Below, piece after piece: positions 31,152-40,001 of a stretch of 64,000 bases of DNA; positions within the stretch are counted from its first letter, which is position 1, and each line of letters begins with the position of its first letter. Both the position numbers and the translations under genes were made by a program. The notes below the pieces were generated by a model. It was not told where the DNA came from and searched no databases. It saw only the letters and a list, made by a program, of their open reading frames with translations. The stretch is from Streptomyces griseocarneus (GTDB lineage: Bacteria > Actinomycetota > Actinomycetes > Streptomycetales > Streptomycetaceae), in NCBI RefSeq assembly GCF_014655595.1, contig NZ_BNBL01000011.1, positions 124,001-188,000 on the forward strand, in the 5' to 3' direction.

Positions 31152-33174
31152 CGCGGACACCAACGGGTCGGAGAGCCGTCATGGGGCGGAGGTGCCCGGC
31201 CCCCGCCGGCGTGTGCAGTTGCCGCTGCCCCCGGAAAGGGCCATGGCGGCGCCGGAGGGCGAGGAGGTCGGCGACGAGCTGAAGAGCGCGTACTGGATGC
31301 AGTGGGACGGTGAAGCCGCTCGCACCAGTGTGTGGCGGATTCTGGGCCGGCTGCCGGCGATCAGCCGCAGGGTGCTCGGTCTGGCCTACCGGGCCGATGC
31401 GCGGGCCACGGTCATGGTCGTGGTGCTGCAGCTCGCCTCGTCGCTGATGAGCGCCCTGGGACTGCTGGCCTCGGTGCGCGTGCTCTCCGCCCTCTTCGCC
31501 CAGGGCGCGACCTCCGAGCGCATCCACCACGCCCTTCCGTCACTCATGCTGGTCGCCGGCCTGATGGCGGCGCAGGGTCTCCTCGACTTCGGTGTCGCCC
31601 GAGGACAAGCCGCGCTCACGCCCAAGGTCCGGCGCGCGGTGGAGCAGGAGTTCTTGCGGCTGAACTGCCACGTACGCCTGGAAGCGGTGGACGACGCCGC
31701 CTTCGCCGACGAGGCCCACAAGGCCAACGACCGCGGGCTGTACTACATGCGGCAGGCCGTACCGCAGCTGATCCAGCTCGCGCACGCCGTACTCGGCCTG
31801 ATCGGGTCCGCCGGCGTGCTGGCTGTCCTGCACCCTGTGCTGCTGCCCCTTCTTCTGCTCTCCGTGGTTCCTCAGGGGTACGCGGCGGTGCGCTCGGCAC
31901 GGGCGCAGTTCCTCTCCCACAGCCGTTACAGCACCCTCCAGCGCCGTATCCGCCTGTTCACCTGGATCCTTCTCGACCGCGAATCCGCCCCGGAGGTACG
32001 CGCCTCTACGGCGCAGCGGGCGTTGCTGGAGGAGCATGAGCGCTTCGCCCGGCGGATCGAGGAGGAGGACGCCCGGCTGGGGCGGCAGGAGGCGAACGTC
32101 TCGCTGTGGGGCCGGGCGGTCGGCGGCCTGGCGGTGGGGTCGACCTATGCGGTGCTCGGGTGGATGACGGCGACGGGCCGGCTGCCGCTGGCAGCGGGCG
32201 GTGGCGCGTTCCTGGCGATCCGCTCCAGCCGGGGCACACTGGTGAACGTCGTGCTGGCCATGCACCAGATCTACGAGCACGCCCTGTGGATCGACGACCT
32301 CGAGCGGCATCTGGAGCGCTGCCGTGCCCTGCAGCCGCACCGTACGGGCCTGCGCCTTCCGGACCGGGTGAAGAACGTCACGGTCACGGACGTCCACTAC
32401 GCCTACCCCGAGACCGGCCGGGACGCGCTGCGGGGGGTGTCGATGACGCTGGCGGCGGGCTCCACGGTGGCCTTCGTCGGAGCGAACGGTTCGGGCAAGT
32501 CGACGATGGCCAAGCTCCTGGCAGGGCTGTACACACCGAGTCGGGGCAGCATCTGCTGGGACGGCGTGGAGGTACGGGAGGTGGACGCCGAGAGCATCCA
32601 GGCCCAGGTCGCCATGGTGCTGCAGGATCCCGTCGCATGGCCGCTGTCGGCGCTGGCCAATGTCACGATCGGCGCGGGGACCATCACCGAGGCGGACCCG
32701 CAGCGGGCCCTCGCGGCCGTGACCGAGTCCGGGGCGGACCGCGTCATCGCCGGCCTGCCGCAGCAGTGGGCCACCCCGCTGTCCAAGCGTTTCAAGGGCG
32801 GGCAAGAACTGTCCGGCGGGAACTGGGCAAAGGTGGCCGTGGCCCGTGGCCTGTACCAGGACGCCGCGGTGCTGGTGCTGGACGAGCCGACGGCCAGCAT
32901 GGACGCCCGCGCCGAACACGCCGTCTACGAGGCCGTGTTGCACGGGCCGCGCCGCGCGGACCGCATCACCGTCCTGATCTCCCACCGGCTCGCCAGCGTG
33001 ACCGAATGCGACATGATCTACGTCTTCCGCGACGGGCGCATCGTCGAGTCCGGCGACCACCTCACTCTGATGTCCCGCCGGACCGGCAGCGGCGAACCCG
33101 GCGAATACGCGCAGCTGTTCACCCTCCAGGCCGCCGCCTACCGGGCGGCGGCCGGCGCCGAAGAGGAAACGTGA
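31144..33174 (+). CDS. ABC exporter with fused membrane and ATPase domains
   Basis: This 676-residue half-transporter has residues ~80-380 with about six membrane helices (for example MVVVLQLASSLMSALGLLAS). The ATPase has Walker A FVGANGSGKST, Q-loop MVLQDPVAWPLSALANVTIG, signature LSGGNWAKVAVARG (Asn in place of the usual Gln), Walker B VLVLDEPTASMD and H-loop LISHR. There is no peptidase domain. It resembles the exporter at 43423-45339 including the unusual WPL...N motif after the Q-loop, so the two may form a heterodimer. Such exporters often move peptides or lipids in actinomycete clusters. Confidence 0.87.
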   Translation: MSDADTNGSESRHGAEVPGPRRRVQLPLPPERAMAAPEGEEVGDELKSAYWMQWDGEAARTSVWRILGRLPAISRRVLGLAYRADARATVMVVVLQLASSLMSALGLLASVRVLSALFAQGATSERIHHALPSLMLVAGLMAAQGLLDFGVARGQAALTPKVRRAVEQEFLRLNCHVRLEAVDDAAFADEAHKANDRGLYYMRQAVPQLIQLAHAVLGLIGSAGVLAVLHPVLLPLLLLSVVPQGYAAVRSARAQFLSHSRYSTLQRRIRLFTWILLDRESAPEVRASTAQRALLEEHERFARRIEEEDARLGRQEANVSLWGRAVGGLAVGSTYAVLGWMTATGRLPLAAGGGAFLAIRSSRGTLVNVVLAMHQIYEHALWIDDLERHLERCRALQPHRTGLRLPDRVKNVTVTDVHYAYPETGRDALRGVSMTLAAGSTVAFVGANGSGKSTMAKLLAGLYTPSRGSICWDGVEVREVDAESIQAQVAMVLQDPVAWPLSALANVTIGAGTITEADPQRALAAVTESGADRVIAGLPQQWATPLSKRFKGGQELSGGNWAKVAVARGLYQDAAVLVLDEPTASMDARAEHAVYEAVLHGPRRADRITVLISHRLASVTECDMIYVFRDGRIVESGDHLTLMSRRTGSGEPGEYAQLFTLQAAAYRAAAGAEEET

Positions 33175-33257
33175 CGGGCACCGCCCTGCCCGCGTGCCGC
33201 GCCGACTTCCGCGCGCTCGCCCTCGACTCCGTACCACCACGACCGAAGGAGATCCCT

Positions 33258-33317
33258 GTGCCACATCCCTCTGTGCCACATCCCTCTGTGCCACATCCCT
33301 CTGTGCCACATCCCTCG
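33258..33317 (+). repeat. Four 15-bp tandem repeats
   Basis: GTGCCACATCCCTCT occurs four times in a row, in phase with a reading frame (the fourth copy ends in G). Three copies are perfect and the period of 15 preserves the frame. It is too short and without spacers, so it is not a CRISPR. Confidence 0.92.
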
Positions 33318-33365
33318 TTGCCGCCCGGCACGACGCCGCGTCTGGTCGCCCGGGAGGAAGCGTGA
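33258..33365 (+). CDS. 35-residue VPHPS-repeat peptide coupled to the HemC-like gene
   Basis: The GTG at 33258 has a consensus AAGGAG six bases upstream. The peptide reads MPHPS, then three VPHPS units, then LPPGTTPRLVAREEA, and ends in TGA overlapping the next gene's GTG (GTGA). The repeat is exact at DNA level (15 bp), and each unit begins with a potential GTG start. It lies between an ABC exporter and the HemC-like gene. It could be a repeat-bearing precursor peptide or a translational leader for the HemC homologue; slippage expansion of a leader is the plain alternative. Confidence 0.5.
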   Translation: MPHPSVPHPSVPHPSVPHPSLPPGTTPRLVAREEA

Positions 33366-34315
33366 AGACCACGTGCGTCGTGCGGGTGGGCAGCCGCAAC
33401 AGCACCATGGCCCGCCGGCAGACCGACTGGTGCGTCGAGCTGCTGTCCAAGGCCCACCCCGGCATCCGCTTCGAGATCAGCACGATGGCCTCGCAGGGCG
33501 ACCGCTACCAAGGTCCTCTGTCCCGCATCGGCGGGAAGGGCGCGTTCGTCAAGGCCCTGGACCGCGCCTTGCTGGACGGCGAGATGGACGTCACGGTCTC
33601 GTGCGTGAAGGATCTGCCGAGCCCGCACGACCGGCAGCCGGGCGTGAGCATCGGCGCGGTCCTCGAGCGGGGCGACGTCCGCGACGCGCTCGTCGTCCCG
33701 GCCGGACGACCGCCTCGCGCTCTCGCCGATCTGCCGCGTGGTGCCCGGATCGGGACCAGCGCCCCGCGCCGCATCGCCCAGCTCCGCCAGCGCCACCCAC
33801 GTCTGGAGCCCGTGCTCGTCCGCGGCAACGCCGACACCCGGATCGCGCGCCTGGACGACGGCAGCAGCGGACTCGACGCACTGCTCGTCGCCTATGCCGG
33901 GCTGCACCGCCTCGGCCGGACCCACCGGGCGACGCAGGTCCTCGACCCGGCGCAGTGGCTCCCGGCTTCCGGCGCCGGCATGGTCGTCGCCGAATACCGC
34001 ACGGGCGACACCACGATCCGCGAACTGCTCGCACCGATCACCCACCCGGCCACCGCCACCGCGCTCGCCGCCGAACGCGCCACCCTGGCGACGCTGCGCG
34101 GCAACTGCATGACCGCGGCCTCCGCCCACGCCACCCTCACCGGCACCACCGTGACCGTGGATGCCGCGGTGTTCGCCCCGGACGGCCACACCTGCCTCCG
34201 CGCCCGCGCCACGGGGCCGCTCCAGCAGCCCGAGGAGGTGGGCCGCCGCGCCGCCGAGCAGCTCCTGCACCACGGAGCGGCCGCCCTCCTGCACGCCCTC
34301 CCCAGCAACCCCTGA
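33362..34315 (+). CDS. hemC: Divergent hydroxymethylbilane synthase (porphobilinogen deaminase) homologue
   Basis: This 317-residue protein has the HemC framework: VVRVGSRNSTMARRQTDW, RIGGKGAFVKALDRALLDGE, catalytic Asp region SCVKDLPS, GTSAPRRIAQLRQRHP, VRGNADTRIARLDDG, and dipyrromethane-cofactor Cys region LRGNCMTAASAHAT. Several normally invariant positions differ (HSMKD to SCVKD, GTSSLRR to GTSAPRR, GGCxxPI to GNCMTAA). This is therefore probably not the housekeeping enzyme but a specialised paralogue. It starts at a GTG behind GGGAGGAAGC, overlapping the VPHPS peptide stop. Its presence beside exporters and DUF6193 suggests a role in secondary metabolism. Confidence 0.8.
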   Translation: MKTTCVVRVGSRNSTMARRQTDWCVELLSKAHPGIRFEISTMASQGDRYQGPLSRIGGKGAFVKALDRALLDGEMDVTVSCVKDLPSPHDRQPGVSIGAVLERGDVRDALVVPAGRPPRALADLPRGARIGTSAPRRIAQLRQRHPRLEPVLVRGNADTRIARLDDGSSGLDALLVAYAGLHRLGRTHRATQVLDPAQWLPASGAGMVVAEYRTGDTTIRELLAPITHPATATALAAERATLATLRGNCMTAASAHATLTGTTVTVDAAVFAPDGHTCLRARATGPLQQPEEVGRRAAEQLLHHGAAALLHALPSNP

Positions 34316-34415
34316 CCACTCTTCCCTGATGGCTACGCGTGTCAGCGGACCTGACCATGTCGATGCAGGGCGGCATATCGTGTCCGTCCAAAGCATCTCG
34401 ATCACGGGGGCAGGC

Positions 34416-35072
34416 ATGGCACTGGGCGACCAAGAGACGGAGCTGGTCCAACGTATGGAGCACATCGCACTGGCTCAAGGCGTGGACTTGGGCGACGTGC
34501 GGGCTGTCTCCGGATGGAACGCCGGTGCCGAGGTAGCCACCGATCGCGGAGAGGTTCGCGTGACTCCCCAGGGTGAAGGGACGAGGTTCCGTGTAAGCAT
34601 CCACGGCATTGGCGTTTTCGTATGGTCCGAAGGGTGGACGAACGATCTCGTCGCGGCCGTGGGAGTCGCGGGCCTGTGGCGCCGGGGCGGCACTCTGCGG
34701 GAGCTGCACGCCCACTTTCCGTTCATGAGCTGCAGCGAGCTCGCGCAGGCCGTCGAGGACGGTGACCCTGTCCCCACGAAGTGGCGCCAGCTCCTCTCCA
34801 GTGAGTGGTGCCTGGAAAAGTGTCCGTTCCTGAAGGCAGCCCATGCCCACCCGGAGCTGCGCGTGTTCTACCCGGACATCAGCATGGGGAGTCTGATCCT
34901 GAGCCGGAGGCCGTTCGACTCGACATCGGGCCTTGTGAAGATCACACCTCTCGGGGCGGGCAACTACCGGGTGGGGTCGACGTGGCAGGTTGAGTCCGCG
35001 CGTGAGGTTTCTTCGCTGAACGAGGCCCTTGAAGTCGCGGCTGCCTGCTTTGGCTCCTTCCCGGAGGCGTAG
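34416..35072 (+). CDS. Probable DUF6193-family natural-product protein
   Basis: This 218-residue soluble protein starts at the ATG at 34416 behind GGGGGCAGG; a longer start at 34329 is possible. Recognisable parts are VSIHGIGVFVWSEGWTNDLV, AVGVAGLWRRGGTLRELHAH, ELRVFYPDISMGSLILSRRP and a C-terminal GNYRVGSTWQ. This pattern matches my memory of the DUF6193 natural product biosynthesis proteins, whose reaction is unknown. It follows the HemC-like gene on the same strand. The family call is moderate only. Confidence 0.6.
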   Translation: MALGDQETELVQRMEHIALAQGVDLGDVRAVSGWNAGAEVATDRGEVRVTPQGEGTRFRVSIHGIGVFVWSEGWTNDLVAAVGVAGLWRRGGTLRELHAHFPFMSCSELAQAVEDGDPVPTKWRQLLSSEWCLEKCPFLKAAHAHPELRVFYPDISMGSLILSRRPFDSTSGLVKITPLGAGNYRVGSTWQVESAREVSSLNEALEVAAACFGSFPEA

Positions 35073-35174
35073 CTGCGCGGGTTACGGGCAGAGCATGCAG
35101 GACCGCTCCGGCTGGGGATGTCTTCTCCACGCGGGCCGAAACGTTCGAAGAGCTGCAGAGGGGGCGGGGCACAG

Positions 35175-35663
35175 GTGACGGACCCGGGACGGATCAGGAA
35201 CGCGGCGAGCGGCCTGGTCGTACGTGACCAGCACGTGTTGATGGTGCGCGGCGACTGGCCGCGCCCGGACACCTGGTGGTTGCCGGGCGGCGGCCAGAAG
35301 TCCGGGGAAACCCTGGCCGCGTGCGCGGAGCGGGAGGTCTTCGAGGAGACCGGCGTGCGCGTGAAGGCCGAGGACCTGGCGGTGGTGCGCGAGTACATCC
35401 AGGCCAACCACCCGGACGGGCACCGGATGATGTCCGGTGCCGGGCATCGCGTCGAGGCGGTGTTCCGGTGCCGCATCCTCCACGAGCCCTCGGTGCTCGG
35501 CGGGCCCGCGGAGGACTCCGTACAGCTCGGCGTCGAATGGGTGGCGCTCGACAAGCTACCCGGGCTGCGCACACTGCCGCCGTGCCTGCCGGCCGTCATC
35601 ACCGACGTCCTGGCCGCCGGACGGGACCGGGGCGCCGTCTACCTGGGAGACACCTATGCTTGA
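35175..35663 (+). CDS. Nudix hydrolase
   Basis: This 162-residue Nudix protein starts at a GTG giving MTDPGRIRNAASGLVVRDQH. The Nudix box is complete: LPGGGQKSGETLAACAEREV followed by FEETGV. The HRMMSGAGHRVEAVFRCRI segment may shape the substrate pocket. Likely substrates are nucleoside diphosphate-linked metabolites or oxidised nucleotides. It is the second Nudix gene of the cluster. Confidence 0.87.
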   Translation: MTDPGRIRNAASGLVVRDQHVLMVRGDWPRPDTWWLPGGGQKSGETLAACAEREVFEETGVRVKAEDLAVVREYIQANHPDGHRMMSGAGHRVEAVFRCRILHEPSVLGGPAEDSVQLGVEWVALDKLPGLRTLPPCLPAVITDVLAAGRDRGAVYLGDTYA

Positions 35664-35759
35664 ACCCGCCCCACAACCTGGTCGTGAGCCTGCGCGGCGT
35701 CCGGTGGTGCGGGCCGAACAGCCCCCGCCGGGAGGCCGGGAAGGCTAGGGTGATCGGGA

Positions 35760-36067
35760 TGGACGACGAACCGCTGTCGCACTGGGCGGAGCGCCGGGAC
35801 GCGAAGATCGGCCGCCTGCGGGCCATGCCGATCGTCTCGGACAACGGCCCCAAGGGCTCGCACGTGAACCCGGAGGCGCCCCGCGCCATCGAGCGGTGGA
35901 ACGGGCACGCCTGGGAACCGTACGCGTTCGCATCCACCCTCGCCGAGGCCAAGCGCATCCTGTACCCGCAAGGCAGCGAGCCGTCGGCTTCGGGTCCGGC
36001 ACCAAAGCTCGGGCCGGGCACGGGAAGGCACCGGAAGCCCCAGGCGCCCAGGCCCAATCGGGACTGA
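35760..36067 (+). CDS. DUF6087-family protein
   Basis: This 102-residue small basic protein starts at the ATG giving MDDEPLSHWAERRDAKIGRL. The body ERWNGHAWEPYAFASTLAEA and KRILYP matches the DUF6087 family of short Streptomyces proteins, often found on accessory or integrative DNA. The C-terminal tail is Pro/Arg-rich and probably disordered. Function is unknown. Confidence 0.75.
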
Positions 36068-36204
36068 CAGCATCGCGACAGCCGGCGAAGCCCGCTCAGA
36101 CCTCGGCACTCAAAGACGAGCAAACGCCATCGAGCGTCAGCCTCAGCGTGCTGGTTGGGCTCCGGTCTGTTCGATTGGGCCGGGTACGATCACGAGGGGA
36201 GTAC

Positions 36205-37062
36205 GTGACACTGCAGAGGGGCGGAACGGCCGTGACGGACCAGCGGGTTTACCTCGTTACCGGCGGAGGCACGGGCATCGGCGCCGCCACCGCGCGGATG
36301 CTGCGCGCCGCCGGGCACCGGGTCGTCGTCTCCGGGCGGCGGCCCGAGCCACTGCGGCGGATCGCGGAGGAGACCGGGGCCCTCGCGCATCCCTCGGATG
36401 CCGCCGACCCCGACGCCGTGCGCGAGCTCGTCGATGCGACCGTGGGGGCGTACGGACGGCTGGACGGCCTGGTGCTCAACGCGGGCATCGGCGTCGGCGG
36501 GGGCGTCGGTGAACTCTCGGTCGAGGACTGGGAGAACGTGATGCGCACCAACCTCACGGGCCCCTTCCTCCTGCTGCGAGCCGCGCTCCCGCACCTGCTG
36601 ACCTCACGGGGCTCGGTCGTCGCCGTCGCCTCGGTGTCCGCGCTGCGCAACGGCGTGGGCAACGCCGCCTACGCCACGTCCAAGGCGGCCCTGCTCCAGC
36701 TCTGCCGCTCCCTGGCCGTCGACTACGGCCGACACGGACTGCGCGCCAACACCGTGTGCCCCAGCTGGGTACGCACCGAGATGGCCGACCGGCGGATGAC
36801 GCGCTTCGCTGACGAGGCGGGCCTCGGGGAGGGCGGCAAGGACGCCGCGTACGAGGAGGCGACCCGCCTCGTCCCCGTGCGCCGCCCCGGGGAACCGGAG
36901 GAGGTGGCCGAGGCCATCACCTGGCTGCTCTCGCCCGCTGCCTCCTTCGTCAACGGCGCGGTGCTCACCGTCGACGGCGGTGTGACGGCCGTCGACCCCG
37001 GTACCGTCGCGTTCGACTTCCGTATCGAACCGCGTGGTGGCGGTGACGTCGGCGGAAGCTGA
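36205..37062 (+). CDS. Short-chain dehydrogenase/reductase
   Basis: This 285-residue classical SDR has a TGxxxGxG cofactor loop YLVTGGGTGIGAATARMLRA, the NAG motif VLNAGIG, catalytic Ser in VVAVASVSALR and YATSK (YxxxK). The C-terminal FVNGAVLTVDGG is also classical. A GTG at 36205 has AGGGGAG four bases upstream and is preferred. The GTG at 36232 gives a more typical N terminus and cannot be excluded. It converges on the glycosyltransferase-like gene with a hairpin between them. Confidence 0.87.
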   Translation: MTLQRGGTAVTDQRVYLVTGGGTGIGAATARMLRAAGHRVVVSGRRPEPLRRIAEETGALAHPSDAADPDAVRELVDATVGAYGRLDGLVLNAGIGVGGGVGELSVEDWENVMRTNLTGPFLLLRAALPHLLTSRGSVVAVASVSALRNGVGNAAYATSKAALLQLCRSLAVDYGRHGLRANTVCPSWVRTEMADRRMTRFADEAGLGEGGKDAAYEEATRLVPVRRPGEPEEVAEAITWLLSPAASFVNGAVLTVDGGVTAVDPGTVAFDFRIEPRGGGDVGGS

Positions 37063-37072
37063 CGGTACGGCG

Positions 37073-37102
37073 CCGAGCCGCCGTGCCCCTCACAGGGCTC
37101 GG
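37073..37102. terminator. Hairpin between convergent SDR and glycosyltransferase-like genes
   Basis: CCGAGCC and GGCTCGG form a 7-bp stem around a 16-base loop in the 45-bp gap. It can serve both strands; strength is moderate. Confidence 0.5.
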
Positions 37103-37107
37103 AGAGC

Positions 37108-38397
37108 TCAGCGGGCCGCGAGGATCGCGGCGATCACGGCAGGGGCGGGAGGGCCGTCCAGGAGGCGGCGCAGTTCCGCCACCCCGCCGTGCCGCTGTTC
37201 GGGCGTGAGGCAGAGGTACCGCTCGATGCGCTCGTTGAACGTGTCGCGGAACCTGGCGTAGAGGCTGTCGTCCTCCCGGATGCGGCCCGCGACGGCTACG
37301 AGGGCCTCGGTGCCCGCGAGGTCGTCCTCGGGCAGCGCGTGGCCGGGCAGGACGTCCGCGAACCGCCCGGCCTGGTGCCCGAAGAGGGTGCCGGCGAGGT
37401 GTCGGAGGGTGAACACGTGCGCGTAGTGCTGCTCGTGGAGTGCCAGCGGCAACCGGCCCAGGAGCGTTGCTTCGTGGAGGGCCGACAGGCCGGGGGCGAG
37501 GAGACAGTGGGGGGTTGCGGCGACCTGCCGTAGTAGTTCGCGCTGTGGCAGGTGGCGGCGGTCGACCCGGCGGCCGGCGCTCCTCAGGGTGCTTTCCCGG
37601 TGCCCGGCGTAGGGGCCGCCGCAGACCAGGACGCGGGTGAATCGGGGCCAGTCGCGGAGGAGGTCCGGGATCCAGCGGTCGATCAGCCGGAGGTAGTCGT
37701 TGTTGGTGTCGAAGTCCAGGAGGAAGTTCTTGAAGCCGCCGGTGTTGATCAGCAGGTCGTAGTCGGGTCCGCTGCCTTCCGGTCTGCTGCCTGCCGGTCC
37801 GCTGCCTTCCCTTTTGCCTTCTCGTGCCTCTCGCAGACCTTCCAGGTCGACGAGCGGGCCGGTCAGATGCATCGCGCCGCCGGCCCCGGCGTCGGTGAAC
37901 TCGGCCATGCGCCGGGAGACACCGGGGAAGTTCTGGACCACGCTGTGATCGGCCAGCAGGTGGGCGGCGAGGACGCGCTCGTGCGGTGAGAGGCAATCCA
38001 GGTGCCGGCGGGCCGCCGGGAAGGAGGTGCGCGGCATGTCCGCGCACAGCCGGCGAATCCGCGTCAGGGAGTGCCGGTGTCGCCAGAAGCCGAACAGGCA
38101 GTCCACCAGGACCACCGGGCGGCGTGCCACGACGGCGCGCAGGACGAGATCGGCGTCCATGACGGAGACGATCTGGTCACTGCCCGCCAGCAGCCGGTCG
38201 AGCAGCACGGATTGCTGTCCGTACGGGTCGGTGAGCTCGTGGATGGCGCCGAAGGCGTCGGAGTTGCGGCGCGCGAACGCCGCCGCGACGCCGTCCCCCA
38301 CGAACACCCGCTCGTGTCCGGGGAGCAGGCGGGAGACGGCGACGAGTACGGAGGCCGGACCGAAGCCGCAGTTCTGGGCGCCCAGCAGGATGCGCAT
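37108..38397 (-). CDS. Glycosyltransferase-like (GT-B fold) protein
   Basis: This 429-residue protein begins MRILLGAQNCGFGPASVLVA, a typical GT-B first strand-loop. C-terminal features are TRVLVCGGPYAGHRESTLRS and CLLAPGLSALHEATLLGRLP, like the nucleotide-sugar-binding half of glycosyltransferases. A low-complexity insert (REGKREGSGPAGSRPEGSGP, residues ~195-215) reflects a short degenerate DNA repeat. It starts four bases after the alpha/beta-hydrolase stop, so the two form an operon. Donor and acceptor are unknown; the sequence is far from standard macrolide GTs. Confidence 0.65.
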   Translation of the reverse strand: MRILLGAQNCGFGPASVLVAVSRLLPGHERVFVGDGVAAAFARRNSDAFGAIHELTDPYGQQSVLLDRLLAGSDQIVSVMDADLVLRAVVARRPVVLVDCLFGFWRHRHSLTRIRRLCADMPRTSFPAARRHLDCLSPHERVLAAHLLADHSVVQNFPGVSRRMAEFTDAGAGGAMHLTGPLVDLEGLREAREGKREGSGPAGSRPEGSGPDYDLLINTGGFKNFLLDFDTNNDYLRLIDRWIPDLLRDWPRFTRVLVCGGPYAGHRESTLRSAGRRVDRRHLPQRELLRQVAATPHCLLAPGLSALHEATLLGRLPLALHEQHYAHVFTLRHLAGTLFGHQAGRFADVLPGHALPEDDLAGTEALVAVAGRIREDDSLYARFRDTFNERIERYLCLTPEQRHGGVAELRRLLDGPPAPAVIAAILAAR

Positions 38398-38401
38398 GCC
38401 G

Positions 38402-39226
38402 TCAGCCGAGGGCGGTGGTGCCGGAGGGCCGTACGCCGGACAGGATCTGGACGAGCCGTGCGGCGAAGGCGGACGGGTGCTGCGCGTAGCCGGCGTGCCC
38501 GCCGGGGAACTCCGCCAGTTCCCGGTCGAGCCGCCGCGCGAGGACGGCCACCGGCCGGTGCACATCATGGGTGCGCGATTCCCGGCCGCCCGCCATCACG
38601 ACTCGCTCCGCCACGGCCGCCAGCGCGGTCACGTCGGGAAGGCAGCGGGTGGAGGGCCGCATGACGTGGGAGAGGAAGAACACGCTGTTGTCGGTCGCCT
38701 GTGGGAGGTCCGGGGCGGGCCTCCCCCCGAAGACGGCCCGGAGCCTGCCCAGGGCCGTCGGCGCGCCGTCCCGGCGGAATATCGCGTACACGTCGTCGAA
38801 GAACGCGGCGTACCGTTCCGCATCCGGCAGCATTCCCATCGCCGGCGGCTCGTGAGCGGCTGCCAGCAGGATCCGCCGTGGGTGGCGGACCATGAGCTCC
38901 AGGGCGATCAGCCCGCCCGAGCAGCTGCCGAACACCCGTACAGGCTCGTCGGGCCGGGCGAGCAGGTCGAGCAGGCGTGCGGCGTCGTCGGTCTGGGTAG
39001 CGAGCCACGGCTCCGGCGGCGGTCCGTCGAGCATGCTGCGCGAGATGCCGCGCGGGTCGTAGGAGACGACGCGGTAGTGGGCGGCGAGCTCGCCGGCCAG
39101 GGGCCGGAAGACCTCCGCGTCGGAGGCGCCGCCCGGAATGAGCAACAACAGCGGCCCCGTACCACGCACCTCGTAATACAGCTTCGCGCCCGGCACCGTC
39201 AGCGTGCCGCTCTCCACCGTGTCCAT
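38402..39226 (-). CDS. Alpha/beta hydrolase
   Basis: This 274-residue hydrolase starts at the ATG behind GGGAGAGAA. The oxyanion-hole region is LLLLIPGGASDAEVFRPLAG and the nucleophile elbow is VFGSCSGGLIALE (GxSxG). The catalytic His is in FPGGHAGYAQHP. The VVSYDPRGISRS strand is typical of epoxide-hydrolase/haloperoxidase-like enzymes. It is upstream of and nearly contiguous with the glycosyltransferase-like gene. Confidence 0.88.
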   Translation of the reverse strand: MDTVESGTLTVPGAKLYYEVRGTGPLLLLIPGGASDAEVFRPLAGELAAHYRVVSYDPRGISRSMLDGPPPEPWLATQTDDAARLLDLLARPDEPVRVFGSCSGGLIALELMVRHPRRILLAAAHEPPAMGMLPDAERYAAFFDDVYAIFRRDGAPTALGRLRAVFGGRPAPDLPQATDNSVFFLSHVMRPSTRCLPDVTALAAVAERVVMAGGRESRTHDVHRPVAVLARRLDRELAEFPGGHAGYAQHPSAFAARLVQILSGVRPSGTTALG

Positions 39227-39395
39227 TTCTCTCCCGCCCACTTGGGCCGCAGGTCACGTGCGAGGTTTTCGAAGGGGCGGCACGAGGCTACGCGCGGGAC
39301 GACCCGCGCCGGTAGGCGTACGTACACCGCCGCGCGCGGCCGCACGAGACTGTGCGCTTGTGTCCGGGTCGTGCTGCCGGGGCAGAGACCGCCCC

Positions 39396-39959
39396 ATGAT
39401 GACCAGTGTGAGGAGAGCGGCCGTGGCCGTCGGCGGACGGCGCATGCGTGCGGTCGCCCTGGTGGCCTCCGCGGTGCTCGGTGCGGCCGTGCCGGTGCCG
39501 GCATCGGCTCACCCCCGGGAGTCCGGCCTGTTGCAGTGCCAGGGCACCGAGTCCGTCACCTACCGCCCCGGTGTCACCTTCCGGCCGCAACGGATTCGTG
39601 TCACGGTCGACGGGCGGTTCGGCTCCTGTGCCGGCGGCGGGGGCGGGGCCGCGGTGAAGAGCGGCGGCTATCACGAGGAGTTCACCGTCTTCGCGGGCTG
39701 CAACAACCTCCTCGAGGGATTCCGCGCCCGCCGGACCTACTCCTGGAACACCGGTGACACCAGCACCGCCGAGATCGCCGGGAGCACCACGGCCGTGGCC
39801 GGCCAGGTGGTCACCCCGGTCACCGGCACCGTCACCCACGGCCGCTTCCAGGGCCGGACGCTGCTCCAGGTCATCCCCCTGCCCCAGCCGGGTGCCCTGC
39901 AGTGCCTCTCGGGCGGCCTCACCGGTGCGACCGGAGTGACGACTTTGACGATCACCTAG
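39396..39959 (+). CDS. Secreted hypothetical protein
   Basis: This protein of about 187 residues has a clear Sec signal peptide (RRMRAVALVASAVLGAAVPV, cleavage after PASA). The mature part carries four Cys (LLQCQG, GSCAGG, AGCNN, LQCLSG), probably forming two disulfides. The rest is a beta-rich domain with repeated Thr/Val stretches (VTPVTGTVTHGRFQGRTLLQ). It resembles small secreted Streptomyces proteins of unknown function. The first of two adjacent ATG codons is used. It is divergent from the hydrolase/glycosyltransferase pair. Confidence 0.75.
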   Translation: MMTSVRRAAVAVGGRRMRAVALVASAVLGAAVPVPASAHPRESGLLQCQGTESVTYRPGVTFRPQRIRVTVDGRFGSCAGGGGGAAVKSGGYHEEFTVFAGCNNLLEGFRARRTYSWNTGDTSTAEIAGSTTAVAGQVVTPVTGTVTHGRFQGRTLLQVIPLPQPGALQCLSGGLTGATGVTTLTIT

Positions 39960-40001
39960 CCACTGCTGCTCGGCGGCCCCGCACACGGTGACGAGACCTG
40001 C

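Noticed and set aside
33258..33317. 15-bp repeats considered as a CRISPR or iteron array
   Set aside because: The units are directly adjacent without spacers, only four copies exist, and they keep a reading frame.
31540..33483. 647-codon antisense frame over the first ABC exporter, and a similar 593-codon one at 43561-45342
   Set aside because: The sense frames carry complete Walker motifs; the antisense products are low-complexity and unlike any protein family.
35276..36067. Long plus-strand frame spanning the Nudix and DUF6087 region as one gene
   Set aside because: Only the last 102 codons (from 35760) are natural; the front is a shifted-frame shadow of the Nudix gene.
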